Of a stretch of 6,853 nucleotides of DNA, positions 1-5,143 are shown piece after piece (position 1 is the stretch's first letter; every line of letters begins with the position of its first letter). The position numbers were made by a program, and so were the translations under genes. A model generated the notes under the pieces. It ran no database searches. It was given only the letters and a program-made list of their open reading frames with translations, and was not told the origin of the DNA. The DNA comes from Pseudomonadota bacterium (GTDB lineage: Bacteria; Pseudomonadota; Alphaproteobacteria; Rhizobiales; Devosiaceae), in the NCBI GenBank assembly GCA_023427545.1, contig JAEZBF010000240.1, forward strand, positions 1-6,853, given 5' to 3'.

Positions 1-1
1 T

Positions 2-604
2 CATCACGGCCCCGCTGAGCTCGCAGTTCCGGAAATGAGCTTCCGCCAGTGCGGCACCAGCAAAGTCGGTCCCACGGAGGCTGCTCCGCGACAGGTCGCA
101 GCCGTTGAGCACCACCTCGCGGAACGACGCGATGTCGAGCATCGAGTCGATCAGCGTACCGGCGGTCAAACCCGTGCGACCAACCTTGCGGGTGAAGCTT
201 GCAAGCTCGAAGTCGACACCCGCCGCCTTGCAGCCTCTAATCTGGACGGCGTGTAGGTTTGCACTACCGAACTTGCAGGTGGAGAGGTTGCAATTCTCGA
301 AGGTCGCGCTGCCGAGATCGGCGAATGAGAAGTCGCTGCCCCGGCGGCTTTCGGGATCGAAGAACGTGCAGTTGCGAAAAACCGCTCCCGAGAGGTCTGC
401 CGATGCGAAGCTGCAGCGCAAGAAACTGCACTGCTCGAGCTCGGACTCCGGAAGTTGCGCGTCGATTAGGTGCCCTTCGGCAATCCGGCAGCCCCTGGCC
501 ACTACGCGCGCATTGGGCAGGTCGCGCCAGTCGATTGCGCTAAGGTCGCAGTCCTCCACCGCCCGACCGGCTTCGATCAGGCGGACGAACGCGCTTTGGC
601 TCAG
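2..604 (-). CDS. Qnr-like pentapeptide-repeat protein, 3' end cut off by the window edge
   Basis: The reading frame stays open to the left edge, giving 201 codons from a CTG at 604. From about residue 40 onward it is built of five-residue repeats of the A(D/N)LXX type, for example SADLSGAVF (68-76), FADLGSATF (94-102), SANLHAV (114-120) and RGTDFAGAAL (177-186). These proteins fold into a right-handed square beta-helix. The repeats are broken at two places: FDPESRRG (82-89) and about 138-150. That is where Qnr proteins carry loops A and B. From the Cys at 64 to ASF at 135-137 it aligns without gaps to my recollection of QnrB. Qnr and MfpA proteins bind DNA gyrase or topoisomerase IV and reduce quinolone action, but that activity is only inferred here. 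The gene begins just past the gatA stop, so it is probably co-transcribed with gatA. The start is uncertain: there is no in-frame ATG, GTG or TTG between the gatA stop and a GTG at 559, yet coding bias extends upstream of 559. Confidence 0.85.
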   Translation of the reverse strand, partial: MSQSAFVRLIEAGRAVEDCDLSAIDWRDLPNARVVARGCRIAEGHLIDAQLPESELEQCSFLRCSFASADLSGAVFRNCTFFDPESRRGSDFSFADLGSATFENCNLSTCKFGSANLHAVQIRGCKAAGVDFELASFTRKVGRTGLTAGTLIDSMLDIASFREVVLNGCDLSRSSLRGTDFAGAALAEAHFRNCELSGAVM

Positions 605-614
605 CGCCTCGATC

Positions 615-2099
615 TCACCACCAGGCGTTAGGCGAGAAATCGATAGCGGCGCTGCGTTCGATGACCCGCCCCGCGGCGAATAGGGTCTCCTCGTCGAACG
701 GACGGCCGATGATCTGGAGCCCCAACGGCAACCCCCGAGCGTCCTTGCCGGCCGGCACGGCAATGCCTGGCAGGCCCGCCATGTTCACCGTCACTGTGAA
801 GACGTCGTTTAGGTACATCTTGACGGGGTCGGCGTTCATGTCCTCGTCACCCACTCCGAACGCTGCCGATGGGGTCGCGGGGGTGAGGATCGCATCGATG
901 CCGTCATTGAACGCCAGCTCGAAGTCGCGCTTGATCAGCGTGCGCACCTTCTGCGCCTGGACGTAGTAGGCGTCATAGTAGCCGGCCGATAGCACGTAAG
1001 TGCCTATCATGACCCGTCGCTTGACCTCCCGGCCGAAGCCTTCGGCGCGGGTTAGTTCGTACATGTCGGCAATGTCCTTACCGCTCACCCGCAATCCGTA
1101 CTTGACTCCGTCGTAGCGCGCGAGATTCGACGAAGCTTCTGCGGGCGCGACGATGTAGTAGGCGGGCAGCGCGTACTTCGTGTGCGGCAGCGAGATGTCC
1201 CGGATGGTCGCGCCTTCGGCAGTGAGCCAGGCGATGCCCTGCTGCCAAAGCTTCTCGATCTCGTCGGGCATGCTGTCCATGCGGTACTCGCGCGGAATGC
1301 CAATGGTAAGCCCCTTGACCCCGCGCTCGAGCGCTGCCGCGAAGTCGGGCACGGCGATGTCGGCGCTGGTCGAGTCCTTGGGATCGAACCCGGCCATCGA
1401 CGCCATCATGATCGCGGCGTCTTCGACCGTGCGGGCTATCGGGCCGGCCTGGTCGAGCGATGACGCGAAGGCGACGATCCCCCAACGCGAGCACCGACCG
1501 TACGTTGGCTTCATGCCAACCGTGCCGGTGAATGCCGCGGGCTGTCGGATGGAGCCACCGGTATCGGTCGCTGTGGCCGCTGCGCATAGCCAGGCGGACA
1601 CCGCCGCTGCCGATCCGCCCGACGATCCACCCGGCACCAGGTCCATGTTGGAGCCTGCGGCGCGCCACGGGTTCACGACCGGGCCGTAGTACGAGGTCTC
1701 ATTGGACGAGCCCATCGCGAACTCGTCCATATTAAGCTTGCCCAGCATGACCGCGCCGTCGCGCCAGAGGTTCGCCGTGACCGTCGATTCATATTCGGGC
1801 TTGAAGCCATCGAGGATGTGGCTGCCGGCCTGCGTGTGGACGCCGCGGGTGCCGAAGAGATCCTTGATGCCCAGCGGGATGCCTTCGAGCGGACCGCCCT
1901 CCCCGCGACCGAGCCGCTCATCGCTCTGCGCTGCCATCTGACGCGCCTGCTCCGGCGTCACCGCAACATAGGCGTTGAGCTTGGGATTGGCAGCCTCGAT
2001 TGCGTCCAAGTAGGACTGTGTCAGCTCGGTGGCGGAGATTTGCCGCGCCTTAAGGGCATCGCGGGCACCGGCAAGGCTCAATCGGGTCAGTTGGCTCAA
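615..2099 (-). CDS. gatA: Glutamyl-tRNA(Gln)/aspartyl-tRNA(Asn) amidotransferase subunit A
   Basis: GatA is the glutaminase subunit of GatCAB. It releases ammonia from glutamine, which GatB uses to amidate Glu-tRNA(Gln) or Asp-tRNA(Asn) in the cytoplasm. The protein has the complete amidase-signature triad. Counting from the TTG at 2099, these are Lys79 in GIPLGIKDLFG, the cis-Ser159 in VPGGSSGGS, and the nucleophile Ser183 in TDTGGSIRQP. The block GMKPTYGR followed by FASSLDQAGP is typical of GatA, and the protein ends in NAWW. The TTG at 2099 gives MSQLTRLSLAG, a normal GatA N-terminus, and 494 residues, the usual length, with a GAGAG purine run 5 bases upstream. A second in-frame TTG at 2153 would add 18 residues but has no visible ribosome site. 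The gene follows the GNAT gene in the leftward cluster. Confidence 0.96.
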   Translation of the reverse strand: MSQLTRLSLAGARDALKARQISATELTQSYLDAIEAANPKLNAYVAVTPEQARQMAAQSDERLGRGEGGPLEGIPLGIKDLFGTRGVHTQAGSHILDGFKPEYESTVTANLWRDGAVMLGKLNMDEFAMGSSNETSYYGPVVNPWRAAGSNMDLVPGGSSGGSAAAVSAWLCAAATATDTGGSIRQPAAFTGTVGMKPTYGRCSRWGIVAFASSLDQAGPIARTVEDAAIMMASMAGFDPKDSTSADIAVPDFAAALERGVKGLTIGIPREYRMDSMPDEIEKLWQQGIAWLTAEGATIRDISLPHTKYALPAYYIVAPAEASSNLARYDGVKYGLRVSGKDIADMYELTRAEGFGREVKRRVMIGTYVLSAGYYDAYYVQAQKVRTLIKRDFELAFNDGIDAILTPATPSAAFGVGDEDMNADPVKMYLNDVFTVTVNMAGLPGIAVPAGKDARGLPLGLQIIGRPFDEETLFAAGRVIERSAAIDFSPNAWW

Positions 2100-2171
2100 G
2101 GGGCTCTCTCGGAAGCGGTGAACGGCCGCTTCATAGAGCGAAGTCGACCGCAAGTGAAAGGGTGATGCGCG

Positions 2172-2657
2172 TCAGCCGACTGGCTCCTCGACCGGCAGTC
2201 GCTTTTCGTAGAAGCGCGACCAGCCGCTATCGGGATAGTCTAGGAATGCGCCACGCTTCGTGAAGCCCGCCCGCTCATAGAGCCGGTACGCCCCCTCGAA
2301 GCCCGGCGCCTCGCCGGTTTCCAGCATCAGCATTGGGATGCGCCTGTTCTGGGCCAGTTCGGTGATCCTACTGAGCAATGCCGAGCCGACCCTCTGCCCG
2401 CGCACCTCAGGTAGGGTGTACATCCGTTTCACCTCGCCGAGCTCGGGCGTATGCACCTTGAACGCGCCCATGCCCACGGCCCGTCCACCTTCGTCTCGAG
2501 CCACGAACAGGGTGGTGTCGGAGCCGCTCATCTGTTCCACAGTCATCTGGAACTGGAATTCCCGCGGCGAAAGCGGGTTGAGGTAGTCGTTGAGCTGCCG
2601 CACCAGCTCCCGCACGTCGTCCTGCAGCGGCGTCTCGACCGCAATCGAGATCGCCAT
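2172..2657 (-). CDS. GNAT-family N-acetyltransferase
   Basis: This 161-residue protein is a single GNAT domain, predicted to transfer an acetyl group from acetyl-CoA to an amine. The acetyl-CoA pyrophosphate loop (motif A) is RGQRVGSALL at 86-95, preceded by the strand VKRMYTLPEV (76-85). A typical motif B region, AYRLYERAGF, lies at 123-132. There is no signal peptide or membrane segment, so it is cytoplasmic. The ATG directly follows the gatC TAG stop (TAGATG). A Shine-Dalgarno-like AAGGTGG sits inside the end of gatC, 8 bases upstream, which suggests coupled translation. The substrate cannot be told from the sequence. Its place between gatC and gatA could mean a link to translation or simply co-expression. 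Confidence 0.92.
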   Translation of the reverse strand: MAISIAVETPLQDDVRELVRQLNDYLNPLSPREFQFQMTVEQMSGSDTTLFVARDEGGRAVGMGAFKVHTPELGEVKRMYTLPEVRGQRVGSALLSRITELAQNRRIPMLMLETGEAPGFEGAYRLYERAGFTKRGAFLDYPDSGWSRFYEKRLPVEEPVG

Positions 2658-2945
2658 CTACTCAACCACCTTGGGCACGGTGAAGAAGTTGTCCTCGGTG
2701 AGCGGGGCGTTGGCGACGATCTTTTCGGGGTATCCCCCGTCGGTCACCTTGTCCTCGCGCCGCCGCAGCGCCATCGGGGTTACCGACGTCATCGGCTCGA
2801 CGCCGGAGACATCGACCTCGCTCAGCTGCTCGACGAAGCCCAGGATCGTGTTGAGCTCGGCGGCATATGCGCCAACTTCGTTGTCTCCGATGCGAATGCG
2901 GGCGAGCTTTGCGATGCGTTTGACGGTCTGCGCGTCGACGGACAT
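2658..2945 (-). CDS. gatC: Glutamyl-tRNA(Gln)/aspartyl-tRNA(Asn) amidotransferase subunit C
   Basis: GatC is the small subunit that wraps around GatA and GatB and stabilises the GatCAB complex. From the ATG at 2945 the protein is 95 residues, the normal family length. It begins MSVDAQTVKRIAKLARI and continues with the typical AAELNTILGFVEQL helix, the VDVSGVEP segment and a C-terminal LTEDNFFTVPKVVE. An upstream in-frame ATG at 2981 would add 12 residues, but it has no good ribosome site and the family begins at MSVD. A GGAGG lies 4 bases before the chosen ATG. It is followed without a gap by the GNAT gene and then gatA. The partner gatB is not in the window. Confidence 0.95.
   Translation of the reverse strand: MSVDAQTVKRIAKLARIRIGDNEVGAYAAELNTILGFVEQLSEVDVSGVEPMTSVTPMALRRREDKVTDGGYPEKIVANAPLTEDNFFTVPKVVE
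2666..2672 (-). promoter_or_regulatory. Ribosome binding site of the GNAT gene, inside gatC
   Basis: The minus strand reads AAGGTGG, 8 bases before the ATG at 2657 and within the last codons of gatC. Because the gatC stop codon abuts this ATG, ribosomes finishing gatC are well placed to start the acetyltransferase. Confidence 0.6.
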
Positions 2946-2949
2946 GTAG

Positions 2950-2954
2950 CCTCC
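2950..2954 (-). promoter_or_regulatory. Ribosome binding site of gatC
   Basis: On the minus strand this reads GGAGG, 4 bases before the ATG at 2945. It decides the gatC start in favour of 2945 over the upstream ATG at 2981. Confidence 0.7.
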
Positions 2955-3023
2955 GTGGTCGAAACTGCTCGCTTCTAGCAACCGGAGCGGCGGCAGAACA
3001 ACAATTTCGGCTGATTGCGCCGA

Positions 3024-3554
3024 TCAGATTTCCACGGCCATGCCGGGCTCGAGCGCGACGAGGCCCGTCCCCTGCAGCCGTTCGCGAAGCGCGGGTATCG
3101 CTCGATCGACGATGGCCTCGTCGGCGGCCAGGGCGATCAACCGAGGCGGTGAGGTGTCGAGCAACGCTGAGCCGACCTGCACCGCCGTCTCCCCATACAG
3201 TACGACCACCGCTTCACCAGCCCACCGGCCGAGGTGGAGCTCGTCGCCTGCAGCGAGCACCAATGGCGGCTCCCCCGCCGCATCCACCAGCACGGCATGA
3301 TCGCCGATTCTGTGCAGCAGCACCGGGATCCGCGCTTCGCCGTCGATCAAGCGAGGAAGGTTCCGCGACTGCCATGCGGCACCATCCGTTGCTGACATGC
3401 GTGCATCCACGGCGGAGAGGGAGAACCTAGTCCCTGCCCCCGATATCAGTTCCCCCGTATCCACCCCCGGCTGAACGAGCTGGGGATCGGCCACCAAGAT
3501 CTCTCCGCCGATGTGAATCCGGATTGTCGTCCCGCCGAACCAGGTGAGTTTCAT
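3024..3554 (-). CDS. Metallo-beta-lactamase-fold-like protein without the metal motif
   Basis: This 176-residue protein opens with MKLTWFGGTTIRIHIGG and EILVADPQL. That pattern is typical of the first strands of UlaG/YtkL-type metallo-beta-lactamase-fold hydrolases, which usually read MKLTWLGHA...LLIDP. The usual GH after the first strand is GG here, and no HxHxDH motif follows. The later sequence is rich in Ala, Val and Leu and shows no other metal site, so hydrolase activity is doubtful. There is no signal peptide or membrane segment. The ATG at 3554 has an AAGGA 6 bases upstream. It is the first gene of the leftward cluster, 78 bases before gatC, and diverges from ruvX. Its function is unknown. 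The fold assignment rests on the N-terminal 25 or so residues only. Confidence 0.8.
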   Translation of the reverse strand: MKLTWFGGTTIRIHIGGEILVADPQLVQPGVDTGELISGAGTRFSLSAVDARMSATDGAAWQSRNLPRLIDGEARIPVLLHRIGDHAVLVDAAGEPPLVLAAGDELHLGRWAGEAVVVLYGETAVQVGSALLDTSPPRLIALAADEAIVDRAIPALRERLQGTGLVALEPGMAVEI

Positions 3555-3620
3555 GCGTCTTCCTTGCCACCGCCCTCAGCCAGAGATAGCCAAGATCGAC
3601 ACTGCCGACTATGCAACTGC
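3555..3620. promoter_or_regulatory. Divergent intergenic region between the two gene clusters
   Basis: These 66 bases separate two genes pointing away from each other, so they should hold the promoter of the leftward cluster, and of ruvX if its promoter is not further upstream inside the neighbouring gene. I could not identify convincing -35 and -10 boxes or an operator palindrome on either strand. The call rests on gene arrangement only. Confidence 0.4.
3559..3565 (-). promoter_or_regulatory. Ribosome binding site of the metallo-beta-lactamase-like gene
   Basis: The minus strand reads AAGGAAG. Its AAGGA core lies 6 bases before the ATG at 3554, which supports that start. Confidence 0.65.
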
Positions 3621-4082
3621 ATGACCGAGCCTTCGTTCGACCCCCTCACCGCCCTCCCGTCCTCCGGAAAGCTGCTCGGCCTGGACCTCGGGACCAAAAC
3701 CATCGGGGTCGCGATCTCCGATGGGATGCGGTATTCGGCGACGCCGCTCGAAACCATCCGGCGCAGCAAATTCACCGCCGACGCGGTGCGGCTCGGGGAG
3801 CTTATCGCGGAGAACCAGGCGGTCGGCATAGTGCTCGGCCTGCCGCTCAATATGGACGGGAGCGAGGGGCCGCGCGCACAGTCGACCCGGGCTTTCGCGC
3901 GAAATCTAGCGGCGCGGATCAGCATCCCCATAGTGTTCTGGGATGAGCGCCTTTCCACCAGCGCCGTGACGCGGACGCTCATCGAGGCGGACGTTCGGCG
4001 CGACAAGCGTGCGGAAGTCGTCGACAAGCTCGCGGCAAGTTACATCCTGCAGGGGGCACTGGAGCGGCTGCGCCGGGGATAA
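3621..4082 (+). CDS. ruvX: RuvX/YqgF family putative nuclease (pre-16S rRNA processing; Holliday junction resolvase-like)
   Basis: This 153-residue RNase H-fold protein belongs to the YqgF family. YqgF was first proposed as a Holliday junction resolvase and later tied to maturation of the 16S rRNA 5' end. The family's acidic residues are in place: Asp22 in LGLDLGTKTIGVAISD, Asp108-Glu109 in WDERLST, and Asp135 in EVVDKLAASYILQ. The conserved LGLPLNMDGSEGPRAQ segment lies at 72-87. The start at 3621 gives an N-terminus and length typical of the family. The frame is open back to an ATG at 3513, but that lies inside the divergent gene. There is no clear Shine-Dalgarno before 3621. It is the first gene of the rightward cluster, 68 bases before pyrB. 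Confidence 0.93.
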   Translation: MTEPSFDPLTALPSSGKLLGLDLGTKTIGVAISDGMRYSATPLETIRRSKFTADAVRLGELIAENQAVGIVLGLPLNMDGSEGPRAQSTRAFARNLAARISIPIVFWDERLSTSAVTRTLIEADVRRDKRAEVVDKLAASYILQGALERLRRG

Positions 4083-4095
4083 GCCCGCTGGAGTC

Positions 4096-4101
4096 TATAC
4101 T
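4096..4101 (+). promoter_or_regulatory. Possible -10 element upstream of pyrB
   Basis: TATACT differs from the TATAAT consensus at one position and stands out in a GC-rich region between ruvX and pyrB. No -35 match is found at 17 bases upstream, where the sequence is CCGGGG. A separate pyrB promoter is possible but weakly supported. Confidence 0.2.
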
Positions 4102-4150
4102 TTGCCACCCTGCTCCATTAGAGCCTGCCGGGAAGTCGGGGACGAGCGTG

Positions 4151-5143
4151 ATGGCTGCAGAAGCCGCTCCAGTTGCGACCACAGGCGCCGGTGGGCACGG
4201 CAGCGCGCCTGGCTTTTCGCAACGCCATCTCCTCTCCATCGCCCATCTCAACCAGTACGATATCCTCGACCTGCTGGATCGCGCCGAGGCGATGATCCCG
4301 GTCAGCCGGCAAGAGCAGAAGTCGCGGCCCACGCTCTCGGGCCGTACGCAGATCAACCTCTTCTTCGAGCCCTCCACGCGGACGCAGGGCTCGTTCGAGA
4401 TCGCCGGCAAGCGGCTCGGGGCAACCGTCGTGAACATGTCGGTCCGCACCTCCTCGGTCAGCAAGGGCGAAACACTGATCGACACGGCGGCCACGCTCAA
4501 CGCAATGCGCCCGGATGTGCTGATCGTGCGGCACTCCGCGGCAGGCGCAGTCGAACTGCTGAGCCAGAAGGTCGGGTGCGCCGTGGTCAACGCAGGCGAC
4601 GGGGCACACGAGCACCCCACCCACGCCCTCCTCGATGCCCTGACGATCCGCCGGCACAAGGGTCGGCTCTCCGGACTGACCGTCGCCATCTGCGGTGACA
4701 TCGCCAACTCGCGGGTCGCGCGGTCCAACCTGCTGCTGCTCGGCGCCATGCACGTGCGCACCCGCGTGATTGCGCCGCGAACGCTGCTCCCGGCCGGCAT
4801 TGGCGACCTAGCCAACGAGGTGTTCACCGACGTGGCGGAGGGCCTCGAAGGAGCCGACGTAGTGATGATGCTGCGGCTGCAGCATGAGCGCGCGAACGGC
4901 CGTCTCATCCCGTCCGTGCGGGAATACTACCGCTTCTACGGGCTGGACGCCGAAAAGCTCCAGCATGCGAAACCGGACTGCATTGTCATGCACCCCGGCC
5001 CGATGAACCGGGGCGTCGAGATCGATCCTGCGATCGCCGATGGACCGCGTTCGGTCATCACCGACCAGGTGGAGATGGGCGTTGCGGTGCGGATGGCCGT
5101 GCTCGACGCCCTTTTGCCAAGCAACGACGGCGGCCTGCATTGA
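4151..5143 (+). CDS. pyrB: Aspartate carbamoyltransferase catalytic subunit
   Basis: The enzyme joins carbamoyl phosphate and aspartate to give N-carbamoyl-aspartate, the first committed step of pyrimidine synthesis. Counting from the ATG at 4151, the protein is 330 residues. It has the carbamoyl-phosphate loop FFEPSTRTQGSFE (71-83), the mobile-loop Ser-Lys in VSKGE (103-107), HEHPTHALLDALT (153-165), and the aspartate-side motifs RLQHER (242-247) and HPGPMNRGVEI (281-291). The N-terminus carries about 20 extra Ala/Gly-rich residues before the conserved FSQRHLLSI. A GTG directly before the ATG (4148) could also serve as start; GGGGA at 4138-4142 fits either. The stop overlaps the start of the pyrC-like gene. 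No pyrI regulatory subunit is present in the window. Confidence 0.97.
   Translation: MAAEAAPVATTGAGGHGSAPGFSQRHLLSIAHLNQYDILDLLDRAEAMIPVSRQEQKSRPTLSGRTQINLFFEPSTRTQGSFEIAGKRLGATVVNMSVRTSSVSKGETLIDTAATLNAMRPDVLIVRHSAAGAVELLSQKVGCAVVNAGDGAHEHPTHALLDALTIRRHKGRLSGLTVAICGDIANSRVARSNLLLLGAMHVRTRVIAPRTLLPAGIGDLANEVFTDVAEGLEGADVVMMLRLQHERANGRLIPSVREYYRFYGLDAEKLQHAKPDCIVMHPGPMNRGVEIDPAIADGPRSVITDQVEMGVAVRMAVLDALLPSNDGGLH

Noticed and set aside
105..683. A 192-codon open frame on the plus strand at the left end
   Set aside because: It is opposite the pentapeptide-repeat gene, whose repeats are unmistakable on the minus strand. The plus-strand translation has no recognisable domain.
2972..3001. Possible promoter before gatC (TTGTTC, 18 bases, TAGAAG)
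   Set aside because: Both boxes match the consensus poorly, and gatC probably shares the transcript of the gene upstream.
3008..3023. A short hairpin (CGGC, 7-base loop, GCCG) after the metallo-beta-lactamase-like gene as a terminator
   Set aside because: The stem is only 4 to 5 pairs and there is no T run after it, so a terminator before gatC is not supported.
3611..3946. An ATG at 3611 upstream of the ruvX start
   Set aside because: It is out of frame with ruvX and its product is a motif-free shadow frame.
3979..4908. A 309-codon open frame on the minus strand opposite pyrB
   Set aside because: It is Arg/Ser/Ala-rich sequence without motifs, opposite a well-supported pyrB.
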